A stretch of 64,000 nucleotides of DNA from Ruegeria sp. HKCCSA071 (GTDB lineage: Bacteria > Pseudomonadota > Alphaproteobacteria > Rhodobacterales > Rhodobacteraceae): NCBI RefSeq assembly GCF_017872555.1, contig NZ_JAEDOX010000011.1:30728-94727 (forward strand). Reading direction: 5' to 3'. The notes under the pieces were generated by a model. It was given only the letters and a program-made list of their open reading frames with translations, ran no database searches and was not told the DNA's origin. Numbering within the stretch: the first letter of the stretch is position 1; each line of letters begins with the position of its first letter. Position numbers and translations under genes: made by a program. This document shows positions 28,881 through 38,267 of this stretch, piece after piece.

Positions 28881-29570
28881 GTGACAAGTCATTCAAAAGA
28901 AGTGGCCAACGCTGGCGCGGGCTACTCTAGCATCTCTGTTATGCCGACCTCAGTTCAGCACCCGGGGTTCTACAGAGGTGTGGGAAAACGCATCTTTGAT
29001 ATTGCGTTTACACTGCTTGCAGCGCCCTTCGTCGTTCCGATGGTTGTGCTTCTGGCCGTATTTCTGGCCAGTCAGGGCGTAACACCGTTTTACCGGCAGG
29101 AGCGGGTTGGAAAAGACGGCAAGGTTTTCAAGCTGCTCAAACTGCGCACCATGGTGCATGACGCTGAGGCCGTGCTGAAAGAACATCTGGCAGCCGACCC
29201 CGAAGCCCGGGAAGAGTGGAATCGCAACCAGAAGCTTCGCAACGATCCACGCATCATTAAATTCGGCACATTCCTGCGCAAATCCTCAATGGATGAACTG
29301 CCGCAGTTCTGGAACGTTTTTGTGGGTGAAATGTCCCTGGTCGGACCTCGCCCGATGATGGTGAACCAACAGGAACTGTATCCCGGCAAATTCTACAATG
29401 CGATGCGCCCTGGTATTTCCGGGTTTTGGCAAGTGTCCAAGCGCAACCAGTCTTCATTTGCCGAACGCGCTTATCACGACACAAACTACTGGAAAAGCAT
29501 GTCGTTCGGCACAGATGTGTCAATCCTGATCCGGACTATCTCTGTCGTCCTGCGCGGCACCGGGTGTTAA
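28881..29570 (+). CDS. ExoY/WcaJ-like undecaprenyl-phosphate sugar phosphotransferase
   Basis: The 229-residue protein has one membrane helix (GVGKRIFDIAFTLLAAPF onward, residues 33-60). The catalytic bacterial sugar transferase domain follows: FKLLKLRTMV, LRKSSMDELPQFWNVF and GEMSLVGPRP. It transfers a sugar-1-phosphate to undecaprenyl phosphate and so starts the repeat unit on the cytoplasmic face. It lacks the multi-helix N-terminus of WcaJ and thus resembles ExoY. The start is a GTG. It opens the plus-strand arm. Confidence 0.92.
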   Translation: MTSHSKEVANAGAGYSSISVMPTSVQHPGFYRGVGKRIFDIAFTLLAAPFVVPMVVLLAVFLASQGVTPFYRQERVGKDGKVFKLLKLRTMVHDAEAVLKEHLAADPEAREEWNRNQKLRNDPRIIKFGTFLRKSSMDELPQFWNVFVGEMSLVGPRPMMVNQQELYPGKFYNAMRPGISGFWQVSKRNQSSFAERAYHDTNYWKSMSFGTDVSILIRTISVVLRGTGC

Positions 29571-29639
29571 ACCCGGAACGCGTGGCCGGGTAAAACTGTC
29601 GGCTGCGTGCGATTTCGTAACTTTTGCGGGAGTGCAGCA

Positions 29640-32093
29640 TTGAGCAGAGCCGGAACCTCTATCAACAAATTGCTGGCCAGCGCCCTTTTGGCCGCAGCCC
29701 TGCTATTGAGCGCGTGCGACTCGGCCGAAGAACGCGCGGAGGCGCATTTCCAGGCCGGAATGGCTCATCTGGAAGCCGGTGACGTCGAGCGCGCATTGGT
29801 CGAATTCAAAAACGTCTTCAAACTGAATGGGAAACACAAAGAGGCCCGCCTGACCTTTGCCAGGCTGGAGCGCGAGCGGGGCAATATCCGTGGTGCCTAC
29901 AGCCAGTATCTGAGACTGGTAGAGCAATATCCGGACAACCTCGAAGGACAGCGCAGCCTTGCCGAGATGGCACTGGAAATTGGCAACTGGGATGATGTCA
30001 GACGTTACGGCGGCGCTGCCGCAGCACTGGCCCCGAACGATATCGAAATCAAATCCATCAACAACACGCTGACTTATACCGACGCGGTCAGAAATGGCGA
30101 TGCCGCAGGCGTGGATTTCACTGTCCACACCGCCCTCAAGATGATCGAGAAACACCCCGATCTGATGACTGCGCGGCAGATCGTGATTGACCATCTGGTC
30201 CGCGACCAGGACTGGACCGGTGTCTTGAACGAGACCAGTGCGGCACTTGATATCAACCCAAAGGAGGAAAACCTTTACGGGATTCGCCTCCGCGCGCTGC
30301 GGGAACTGGACAAGCCCACTGAAATCGAAACGCTGCTCAGACAAATGGCATTTGTGTTCCCTGACGATGAAGGCGTCGAACAGTTACTCGTCCAGCATTT
30401 TATCGACCAGGGCAATCTGGATGCCGCAGAACAGATGCTGCGCTCAGAGGTGGACCCAAAAGACACAGATTACATGCCAGCCCAGCGTCTGGTCGCGTTT
30501 TTGAACGAAAATCGCAGTATATCGGCCGCGATTACCGAACTGGATACGATCATCACGCATAACGGACCCAATACCGCACGCTTCAAAACGATACGCGCCG
30601 CATTGAAATTCCGTTCTGGCGACAAACAGACCGCAATTGCCGAGATGCACGCATTGCTTGAAGGCGCGCAACGCACCATTCAGACAAGGGAAAACGAGGT
30701 GGAATTTGCAAGAATGCTGTTCCAGACCGACGACCCCGGCGCAGCAAGAACCTTGATTGAAAACGTGCTTTCAGAAGATCCCACCCAAGTTGAGGCGCTC
30801 AAGTTCAAGGCATCATGGTTGATTGAAGAAGACAATATCGGTGATGCCATTGTTCAATTGCGCGAAGCGCTTCGCCAAGACCCCCGCGACCCGCAATTGA
30901 TGACCCTTATGGCTCAGGCTCATGAACGCAATGGGGACAGGGAGCTGATGGGGGAAATGCTGGCCCTTGCGACGGAAGTGTCGCGAAATGCACCGGAGGA
31001 AACACTGAACTATGCTCAATTTCTGATCTCCGAGGGCGATTCTGAAATTGCTGAACGCGTTCTGATCGCGTCCCTGCACCAAAACCCCAAAGAACCAGAT
31101 ATTCTGTTCCTGCTGGGCGAGATTTATCTGAGCGTGAACGACTGGGAACGCCTAGAAGTCGTACAACGCTCTATCAGAGAACTCGACACCCCCGAAACGC
31201 GACGTCTTGCGAATGAGCTCAAAGCCCACATGCTTGCCGCCCAAGCACGCACAGAAGACCTGACAGCCTTCCTGAGCGAGTTGGCAGATGATCCTGAATT
31301 CGGCCTACCCGCCAATATCGCGCTTATCCGCTCAATGCTGGCGCAGGGGCAGACGGTTGCCGCCTTTGTTCGTCTCGACGAACTACTTGCGGAAGACCCG
31401 GATTCACTGCCGGTTCGGTTGGTCAAAGCCCACGCCCTGACCGACGAAGGCAAACGCGGCGAAGCTGAACAGCTCTATCGCGCGATCCTCGAGGACTATC
31501 CGGATACAACGCGTGCATGGTTGTCACTGCACGCTCTGGTCGCTGAACGCAACGAGGCTGAACTGGCCAAAAGCATCCTGGCCAACGCCCTGACCAGATT
31601 ACCCGACAACCCCGATCTTCTCATGTTGCGGGCGACAGATCACGAACGCTCCGGAGAACTGGACCAAGCGATTGAGGTCTACGAAAAACTTTATCCACTC
31701 AGCAACCGGTCCTTGGTTGTGGCTAACAACCTGGCCAGCTTGCTGACAACCCATCGCAACGATGACGAAAGCCTGCAACGCGCCAGTGTTTTGGTGAGGC
31801 GCCTCCGCGGCACCCGCGTGCCCATATTTCAGGAAACCTATGGTTGGGTTGCTTACAGGATGGGCAATTACGACGAAGCCGTGAGCTACCTTGAACTCGC
31901 GGCGCGAGCATTCCCCGATCACCCCACAGTTCTTTATCACCTAGGCAAAGCTTATGCCGCTGTCGACCGTCGAGAGGACGCCCTGCGCGCATATCGCGCG
32001 GCGCAGGTGACAGGAATTGCCCTGAACGTTTCACCTTCGCTGGAGGAAGAAATCGAACAGGTCAGCCCTACGGACAAGCTCGGGCAATATTGA
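29640..32093 (+). CDS. TPR-repeat lipoprotein of the exosortase EPS system (PrsT-like)
   Basis: The protein has a lipoprotein signal with lipobox LLSAC followed directly by about 780 residues of tetratricopeptide-like helices (for example FQAGMAHLEAGDVERALVEF). The length and position match PrsT-type proteins of exosortase loci, thought to act in periplasmic polymer export or protein sorting. A TTG at 29640 has GGGAG seven bases upstream and yields a compact signal peptide; a GTG at 29607 is in frame but lacks a ribosome site. It follows the ExoY-like gene by about 70 bp. Confidence 0.85.
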   Translation: MSRAGTSINKLLASALLAAALLLSACDSAEERAEAHFQAGMAHLEAGDVERALVEFKNVFKLNGKHKEARLTFARLERERGNIRGAYSQYLRLVEQYPDNLEGQRSLAEMALEIGNWDDVRRYGGAAAALAPNDIEIKSINNTLTYTDAVRNGDAAGVDFTVHTALKMIEKHPDLMTARQIVIDHLVRDQDWTGVLNETSAALDINPKEENLYGIRLRALRELDKPTEIETLLRQMAFVFPDDEGVEQLLVQHFIDQGNLDAAEQMLRSEVDPKDTDYMPAQRLVAFLNENRSISAAITELDTIITHNGPNTARFKTIRAALKFRSGDKQTAIAEMHALLEGAQRTIQTRENEVEFARMLFQTDDPGAARTLIENVLSEDPTQVEALKFKASWLIEEDNIGDAIVQLREALRQDPRDPQLMTLMAQAHERNGDRELMGEMLALATEVSRNAPEETLNYAQFLISEGDSEIAERVLIASLHQNPKEPDILFLLGEIYLSVNDWERLEVVQRSIRELDTPETRRLANELKAHMLAAQARTEDLTAFLSELADDPEFGLPANIALIRSMLAQGQTVAAFVRLDELLAEDPDSLPVRLVKAHALTDEGKRGEAEQLYRAILEDYPDTTRAWLSLHALVAERNEAELAKSILANALTRLPDNPDLLMLRATDHERSGELDQAIEVYEKLYPLSNRSLVVANNLASLLTTHRNDDESLQRASVLVRRLRGTRVPIFQETYGWVAYRMGNYDEAVSYLELAARAFPDHPTVLYHLGKAYAAVDRREDALRAYRAAQVTGIALNVSPSLEEEIEQVSPTDKLGQY

Positions 32094-32191
32094 TCCAAAG
32101 CAAAATCCGCTGCAAATCTGCCGCATCTCACATCCGTATTAAACGCTGCAGATTGTTTCATTACTAATGAGTCGGCATAAAGGGGAAAAAT

Positions 32192-32818
32192 ATGAGAGAC
32201 TTGAATATGCGGACAGTAATCGGTTCATTGATTGCGTTTGTCATGACAATGGTCGTGGCAACCGCAGCTTGGGCGCAATCCTATCAGATCCAGCCGGGTG
32301 ATGCGCTAACGGTTGAAGTTCTTGAAGACCCCACTCTGAACCGAACCGTTCTGGTTTTGCCGGATGGATCCATTAACTTTCCTCTGGCTGGGTCACTTCG
32401 GGCAGCTGGTCAATCCACCACCGGGCTCAGTTCATCTCTTTCGACAGCGTTGGCCTCAAACTTCAATACGCCACCAACGGTTTTTATCTCAATCGCATCG
32501 CTGGCACCTTCGTTACTGCCAGGCACCGTCGGCGCGACTGGTCCGACGATTGAAGTTTTTGTTATGGGCGAGGTCAACATACCAGGAAAACACCTGGCAA
32601 CCGAAGGGACAACCCTGCTTCAGGTTTTGGCTCAAGTCGGTGGTCTGACCAATTTTGCGGCTCGCAAACGCATCGAATTACGCCGGGCGGACAGCAAAAC
32701 GGGTGTAATGAACAAATATACTTATAACTATAACGGTTCAGGGGCAGGTATTAAAGGCAATACCGTGCTTAAGGCCGGGGACGTCGTGGTCGTGCCGGCA
32801 CGCCGCTTGTTCGAATAG
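32192..32818 (+). CDS. Polysaccharide export protein (Wza-type, short)
   Basis: The 208-residue protein has a signal peptide ending AAWA, then the poly-export domain YQIQPGDALTVEVLEDPTL. A SLBB-like segment follows (GEVNIPGKHLATEGTTLLQVLAQVGG). Such proteins form the periplasmic and outer-membrane conduit for polysaccharide. It lacks a lipobox cysteine, unlike classic Wza, so it probably works together with the barrel encoded next. AAGGGG lies six bases upstream of the ATG. Confidence 0.9.
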   Translation: MRDLNMRTVIGSLIAFVMTMVVATAAWAQSYQIQPGDALTVEVLEDPTLNRTVLVLPDGSINFPLAGSLRAAGQSTTGLSSSLSTALASNFNTPPTVFISIASLAPSLLPGTVGATGPTIEVFVMGEVNIPGKHLATEGTTLLQVLAQVGGLTNFAARKRIELRRADSKTGVMNKYTYNYNGSGAGIKGNTVLKAGDVVVVPARRLFE

Positions 32819-32830
32819 GAGCTGATACAG

Positions 32831-34399
32831 GTGGGGAAATCCAGTTTCAGGCTGTCCACCGCATTGGGGGCAGGGGTTGTTTTTGCAATTTCACTGGCAC
32901 CGGCGAGTGGACAACAAGCCCCGACATCACTGCAAACACTGAGTGCCAGCAAGCAAACAACTCTGCAACAGACGACTGTTCCTTCCACACAAACTCAACA
33001 AACACCCAGTCTGCAGCTCATTTCACAGCAAGCCCAGCGAAATCCGGCGCGGCAGGTCGGTCTGCTGACAACAGGCCAACAAACCGGCACGGGTACCGGC
33101 CTGACGGTTACGCTGGATTACCTATCTTCGCTCAAGCATGATGACAACCTACGCCTAACTGATCCGTCACTTGGATCCACCACCTGGTGGGAAAATACGT
33201 TGTATTTAAGCGTTTTGAAGCAAACAACAGATTCCACACTGAGCTTCGATCTGTCAGGGCTATACCGCATCGCCAATGAGCCAATCATCGGAACCGAACA
33301 CAGTTTTTCAGATCCTTTCTCGCGATTGTCTTATCAACGGGTTAGAGCCAACAGCCGGCTGAGCCTGCTTGCCCAGTATCGCGAAAGGGATCTAGCCTTC
33401 AACCGGTCGCTGACCGATATCAATTTGGATGGCATTATCGATGCCGCTGATGTGATCGGTACAGTCGGCGATCAGATCAACACCCGTGGAAACTTAGACT
33501 GGGAGACAGGTCTGAACGATCCACTGGGATTGCGTTTCACCTACAACCACAACGAACGCACATACTCAAACACAATCTCACCGAGTCTATTTGACAACAG
33601 CTCCGATGACTACGCGGCAACCGTATTTCTTAGGGCTTCCCCGGTTTTTCAAAACAACCTGCGTATCAGTTACACGGATTACACAGCAGATGACGCGGTG
33701 CAAACCGACCGGCAAACAACGACAGTGTCGACCGGCGTAACATACAATGTGTCTTCCATCACTACTATCAACGCAAACATTGGTTACACTCAAGTTGATG
33801 ATACACAACGAGTGAGCAACATAAGTAACGTTACAGAAAATTTCGTTTGGAGCTTTTCTTGGAACAAATCACTGCCAGACGGCTCGGCAAATATACTGCT
33901 TGACCAGACGTTCGGAGTGAACGGTGTCAGGACTAACACCACCTTTGGCCGGAGTTTCCAATTGACCAACGGAGTATTCGGGTTCAATGTTGGATTTACT
34001 AGAGGTCCTTTCGACGAAGTCACACCAATCGGTCAGATAGACTACAGTTATCAATTGGCCAGCTCTCAAATCGGTGCAAAAATCCAGCGCCGGGTCGGTA
34101 CTAGCACACAAAGTATTGAGACCCGCCAAACAGTAGTGTTCCTGACCTACGACTACTTTATCAACCCGGTTTCCGCTCTAAACTTCAGCGTTAATTTCGT
34201 TGATCAGGAAAATGACGGCTCAGGCCCGTCCAACCCACGTCAGCGTGGTACTTTCGATGCATCCTATACCCGCGCGATCACAAAGGATTGGGCGCTCAAC
34301 GTAGGCTATCAGTACGAGATGGACGACCAGAACGGCTTTAAGGCGACCTCGGACTCGGTCTTCCTGACGCTTGGGCGGAGATTCACTCTCAAACCTTAA
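32831..34399 (+). CDS. Outer-membrane beta-barrel protein of the exosortase EPS locus
   Basis: The 522-residue protein starts at a GTG with AGGAG ten bases upstream. A signal peptide (to about residue 28) is followed by a Gln/Thr-rich linker (about residues 30-85). Alternating-hydrophobicity strands then continue to the C-terminus, which ends RRFTLKP after an aromatic-containing strand. This fits the outer-membrane protein family found in exosortase/PEP-CTERM polysaccharide loci. It lies 12 bp after the export protein and probably forms the outer pore with it. Confidence 0.8.
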   Translation: MGKSSFRLSTALGAGVVFAISLAPASGQQAPTSLQTLSASKQTTLQQTTVPSTQTQQTPSLQLISQQAQRNPARQVGLLTTGQQTGTGTGLTVTLDYLSSLKHDDNLRLTDPSLGSTTWWENTLYLSVLKQTTDSTLSFDLSGLYRIANEPIIGTEHSFSDPFSRLSYQRVRANSRLSLLAQYRERDLAFNRSLTDINLDGIIDAADVIGTVGDQINTRGNLDWETGLNDPLGLRFTYNHNERTYSNTISPSLFDNSSDDYAATVFLRASPVFQNNLRISYTDYTADDAVQTDRQTTTVSTGVTYNVSSITTINANIGYTQVDDTQRVSNISNVTENFVWSFSWNKSLPDGSANILLDQTFGVNGVRTNTTFGRSFQLTNGVFGFNVGFTRGPFDEVTPIGQIDYSYQLASSQIGAKIQRRVGTSTQSIETRQTVVFLTYDYFINPVSALNFSVNFVDQENDGSGPSNPRQRGTFDASYTRAITKDWALNVGYQYEMDDQNGFKATSDSVFLTLGRRFTLKP

Positions 34400-34518
34400 A
34401 AAGGTAGCTCAGAACAATCCGATCTCTGCTTGTTGATTGTATCCATATAAGATCATAAACGCAGGGGCCGAGGGGGTTACAATTTCTAGGCGCCTCATAT
34501 TATGCATGATGGTTTGTG

Positions 34519-36138
34519 ATGCATCGTCTCGATTCGAACGACAGCCGCCGCAAAGTGCTTGAGACGGCCCGAATCGCCCTGCCTGCCATCAACGCTGCGG
34601 GGCTGTTTTGGTTTGTCCTGTTGCTGCTCGGATCATTGCCCATTTTCTGGATTGGCATTGTCTCGCTGGGCGCGGCGTGGAGCACGCCGGAATACAGTCA
34701 CGGACCGCTGATCCCCATTATTTCACTGTACCTGTTCCTGCGTGAATTAAGGGACATGCCGCCGCCCAATCCCATCGTGCGCGACCGCTGGCCCGGTGTG
34801 GCTGTGATTGCCGTGGCCCTGACCATCGCCCTTCTGGGCAATCTGACCCGTATCCCGGATATCGTCACCTATGCGATGATCATCTGGGTGGGCGGCGTCA
34901 TGGTGACCGTCTTCGGCTGGCAACGCGGGAAATACCACCAATTGCCCGTAATCCATCTGGTCTTCATGCTGCCCCTGCCCCAGTTCGTCTACTGGAAGCT
35001 CACGATCTTCCTACAATGGATGTCGTCCGAGCTGGGCGTCTGGTTCGTGCAGCTCGCCGGTGTTTCGGTCTTTATCGAAGGCAATGTCATCGATCTGGGC
35101 GTCTATAAACTGCAGGTGGCCGAGGCTTGCTCGGGCCTGCGTTATCTGTTCCCGATCCTCAGCTTTTCATACCTCTTTGCCCTGCTCTACCGCGGTCCGA
35201 TCTGGCACAAGGTGGTTCTGCTGGTCTCGGCCGCGCCGCTGACTGTCCTGATGAATTCCATCCGCATCGGCGTGATCGGCATTCTGGTCAATCAGCATGG
35301 CATCGAACAGGCCGAAGGGTTCATGCATTTCTTCGAAGGCTGGATCATCTTCCTGCTCTGCGTCGCCATTCTGTTCCTGATGGCGCTCGGCTTGCAGCGT
35401 CTGGCTCCCGATCCAAAGCCCTTTGCCGAGACAATCGATCTGGATACCGAAGGGCTGGGTACCGTCGCATTGCGTATCTTTGCCATCCGCGCCTCAGTCG
35501 CGCTGGCTCTCGCGGCGCTTTTGACGCTTGCGGTCTCGACCGCGTGGACACTACGTCCCGCCTCCGAGGTGAAATCCGTCGAGCGGGACCCCTTCGTCCT
35601 CTATCCGCGACAATTGGGCGACTGGTCGGGGTCGACCACCAGCCTTGATCCCAATGTTGAACGAACTCTGGGCGCCAGCGATTACCTCCATGCCACTTAT
35701 ATCGACAGCGGATCGGGTGATTTCGTGAACATGTTCGTGGCCTTCTACGACAAGCAAACCGAAGGCGAAGGCATCCATTCACCCGAGGTCTGCCTGCCCG
35801 TAGGTGGCTGGGAAATCTTCAGCCTTGAGCCATATGAGATCAATCCGGGCGACACCCCCTACGGCAGCTTTACCGTCAACCGCGCGGTCATCCAGAAAGA
35901 GCTGTCAAAGCAGCTTGTCTACTACTGGTTCGAACAGCGCGGCAAACGCATGGTCAACGATTTCCGCGCTAAGATGAGCGTTATTCAGGACGGGTTCACC
36001 ATGGGCCGGACCGACGGCGCATTGGTTCGATTTGTCACCCCCATCCTGCCCGGCGAAACCGAGGCGGATGCAGATGCGCGACTACAGCGGTTCATGGAAC
36101 CCAGCCTGAACCGCCTGCCGCGGTTTGTGCCGTTTTGA
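34519..36138 (+). CDS. xrtD: Exosortase XrtD with fused EpsI domain
   Basis: The 539-residue protein has about eight membrane helices holding the transpeptidase-like triad: Cys204 in EACSGLRY, Arg249 in NSIRIG and His270 in FMHFFEGW. A periplasmic EpsI domain follows (about residues 360-539, with [16 protein letters not shown]). XrtD-type fusions process proteins with VPLPA-CTERM tails, and one such substrate lies at 23,497. A GTG at 34516 directly precedes the ATG; no clear ribosome site is seen. It closes the plus-strand arm and is followed by an IS630 remnant. Confidence 0.93.
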   Translation: MHRLDSNDSRRKVLETARIALPAINAAGLFWFVLLLLGSLPIFWIGIVSLGAAWSTPEYSHGPLIPIISLYLFLRELRDMPPPNPIVRDRWPGVAVIAVALTIALLGNLTRIPDIVTYAMIIWVGGVMVTVFGWQRGKYHQLPVIHLVFMLPLPQFVYWKLTIFLQWMSSELGVWFVQLAGVSVFIEGNVIDLGVYKLQVAEACSGLRYLFPILSFSYLFALLYRGPIWHKVVLLVSAAPLTVLMNSIRIGVIGILVNQHGIEQAEGFMHFFEGWIIFLLCVAILFLMALGLQRLAPDPKPFAETIDLDTEGLGTVALRIFAIRASVALALAALLTLAVSTAWTLRPASEVKSVERDPFVLYPRQLGDWSGSTTSLDPNVERTLGASDYLHATYIDSGSGDFVNMFVAFYDKQTEGEGIHSPEVCLPVGGWEIFSLEPYEINPGDTPYGSFTVNRAVIQKELSKQLVYYWFEQRGKRMVNDFRAKMSVIQDGFTMGRTDGALVRFVTPILPGETEADADARLQRFMEPSLNRLPRFVPF

Positions 36139-36335
36139 TCTAAGGTAAAAGTCCGGCTTGGTTTCCCTCGATTGCAATCGAAAAATACTCCGGCGTGCTC
36201 AAAGACAGACGAATAAAAGAGGTCCCGAGGCACTGCCCCAATCCTCCCACGACCCGATTACTTTGTAACACAACCACCTTATCCTGTCACAATTATCAAG
36301 CTCGACTGGAAGGGCTCAGCTGCCGAAGGCCTGAA

Positions 36336-36963
36336 CTAAAGCGTTTCGACTTGAACTTGAATCGGGGGAATTGAACGAACCCGCTGACGCGGGAGGGGCG
36401 TAGCTATTGGCGGGAATGGCCCCCTGGTGGGAAGGTTTGGTTGCTGAGACCAACCTTTATCAGGAGACCATCCCATGGCTGATGCCACATCAGCGGTAAG
36501 CCCGCTGCGCTTCGAACGCGGTTTCAGAGACTGATTGAGGAAGGGTTAAGCGGGCGTGCGGCGGCGTTGCGTCTGAAGCTTTCACCAGCAACAGGTGCGC
36601 GACGGGCGCACCAGGTGAGAACCAGAGACCATACTGAACCAACCCTCCATCCGCGAGGTGCTTGTCCCCGAGATCGCACCCGGTACCGTTGTCATCCTCG
36701 ACAACCTAGCCACGCACCGGAGCAAGGAAGTGAAGCAGGCCTTGCGCGACCACGACTGCTGGTTTCTCTACCTGCCGCCATACTCGCCTTACTTGAACCC
36801 GATAGAGCAAAGCTGAAAGCCCACCTGCGACGGGTCGGGGCAAGAACCTTCACAGAAGTCTTCGACGCCATTGGAAAAACCTGCGATCTCTACGAGCCAG
36901 CAGAGTGCTGGAATTACTTCAAGGCTGCCGGATATATCTCAGTTTAATGTCGAAACGCTTTAG
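36336..36963. mobile_element. IS630-type element, internally deleted
   Basis: Perfect 15-bp inverted ends (CTAAAGCGTTTCGAC and its complement) bound a 628-bp segment, with TA at each outer end as expected for this family. Inside on the plus strand are a start at 36475 (MADATSAVSPLRFERG), a helix-turn-helix piece in a shifted frame (SGRAAALRLKLSPATGAR), and the C-terminal catalytic part. The last includes ILDNLATHRSKEV, LPPYSPYLNPIEQ and, after another shift, LKAHLRRVGARTF and NYFKAAGY. The middle of the transposase is missing, so the element cannot move unaided, though both ends are intact and could respond to a full-length relative. Confidence 0.85.
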
Positions 36964-37010
36964 AAAATGCACATAAGCGAATGAGCTGCCAACGAGAGAC
37001 TTTTAGGGTC

Positions 37011-38267
37011 CTACCCCTTCCAGATCCGCTGATACGCCGCGATCAGCGCGGGTACCTGATGGGGCCAGGCCATCTCGGCCTCGACCCGGGCGCGGCCATA
37101 GCGGCCCATGGCGGCGCGGCGGTCGTCATCTGCCAGCAGCTCGGTGATCTTGTCGGCCATATCCACCGGATCGTTGGCCTTGGCGTAAAGCGAGGCCTCC
37201 TGTGCCGAGAACCGCCCTTCGGTCACGTCGAACTGAACGATGGGTTTTTCGAACGCCATGTATTCAAGGATCTTGTTCATGGTGGATTTGTCATTCATCT
37301 CGTTCACCCGATCCGGGTTCACGCAGACATCTGCGGTCGACAGGATCTCAAACAGATCCTGATCCGGCGCGCGGCCGGTGAAGGTGACATAATCCGACAG
37401 GCCCATTTCAGCAGATTGTTCGCGCAGCTTGTCCAGGCTGGGGCCCCCGCCCACAAGACAGAACTGGATGTCGTCGCGGCCCTGAACCTTGACCAGATGC
37501 GCCACGGATTCCAGTAGAAGGTCGATTCCTTCCTGATCGCCCATGACGCCGACATAACCCACCATGTATGTCCGCCCGTTGCGCCACGCGGGGTTCGGGG
37601 GCAGGTGCTGCAACCGGCTCAGATCGGGGCCCGAGCGAACCACAAAGACATCCTCGGGCGCCATGCCGCCGCGCTCGATGGCGATCTTGCGATAGCTTTC
37701 ATTGGTGGCAATCGACACCCGTGCCGAGGCGAAGGTCAGCCGCTCGAACGTCTTCATCAGCTTCCAGAAAAAGCCGCGTTTGTCGAACTTGGCCTCGTAA
37801 AGCTCGGGGTTGATGTCGTGGTGATCGAACAGATAGCGCACGCCAAACAGCTTGAAGGGTAGTGCCACCAGAAAGATCAGATCGGGCGGGTTGCAGCCAT
37901 GGATGACGTGAAACCCACGGGTGAACTTGATCTTCAGTGACAGCCAGCTTTCCCAGAACAGCGCCGCGCCATATTCCAGCAGATATCCCAGCGCGCCGCT
38001 GGCATCCAATGGCAGCGGGTGGCGATAGACCTTGATCCCCTCGTCTTCCCAGACGCGTTCCTCATGCCCCTTGCCAGTGGGACAGATGACCGAGACCAGC
38101 GCGCCTGCGGCGGCCAGCGTGCGGGCCTCCATCCAGACGCGGCGGTCAAAGGGCACGGGCAGGTTTTCCACCACGATCAGAACCTTCAGCCCTTTCAGCG
38201 GCTGGCTCTGGCGCAGCTCGTCGAACGAGATCGGCTGAACAGCGGATACAGGGCTAGTCATATTCAT
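37011..38267 (-). CDS. Glycosyltransferase family 4
   Basis: The 418-residue GT-B enzyme has the N-terminal region KVLIVVENLPVPFDRRVW and GFHVIHGCNPPDL. The C-terminal donor domain has GYVGVMGDQEGIDLLLE and a family-typical ETP-like segment near MNKILEYMAFEKPIVQFD. The ATG at 38267 or the one at 38261 may be used; both overlap the upstream dehydrogenase gene. It forms a two-gene unit with that dehydrogenase. Transfer of the uronic acid made by its partner is a reasonable inference. Confidence 0.88.
   Translation of the reverse strand: MNMTSPVSAVQPISFDELRQSQPLKGLKVLIVVENLPVPFDRRVWMEARTLAAAGALVSVICPTGKGHEERVWEDEGIKVYRHPLPLDASGALGYLLEYGAALFWESWLSLKIKFTRGFHVIHGCNPPDLIFLVALPFKLFGVRYLFDHHDINPELYEAKFDKRGFFWKLMKTFERLTFASARVSIATNESYRKIAIERGGMAPEDVFVVRSGPDLSRLQHLPPNPAWRNGRTYMVGYVGVMGDQEGIDLLLESVAHLVKVQGRDDIQFCLVGGGPSLDKLREQSAEMGLSDYVTFTGRAPDQDLFEILSTADVCVNPDRVNEMNDKSTMNKILEYMAFEKPIVQFDVTEGRFSAQEASLYAKANDPVDMADKITELLADDDRRAAMGRYGRARVEAEMAWPHQVPALIAAYQRIWKG

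Noticed and set aside
29607..29639. GTG at 29607 as start of the TPR lipoprotein
   Set aside because: No ribosome site in front of it. The TTG at 29640 has GGGAG at good distance and gives a normal lipoprotein signal peptide.
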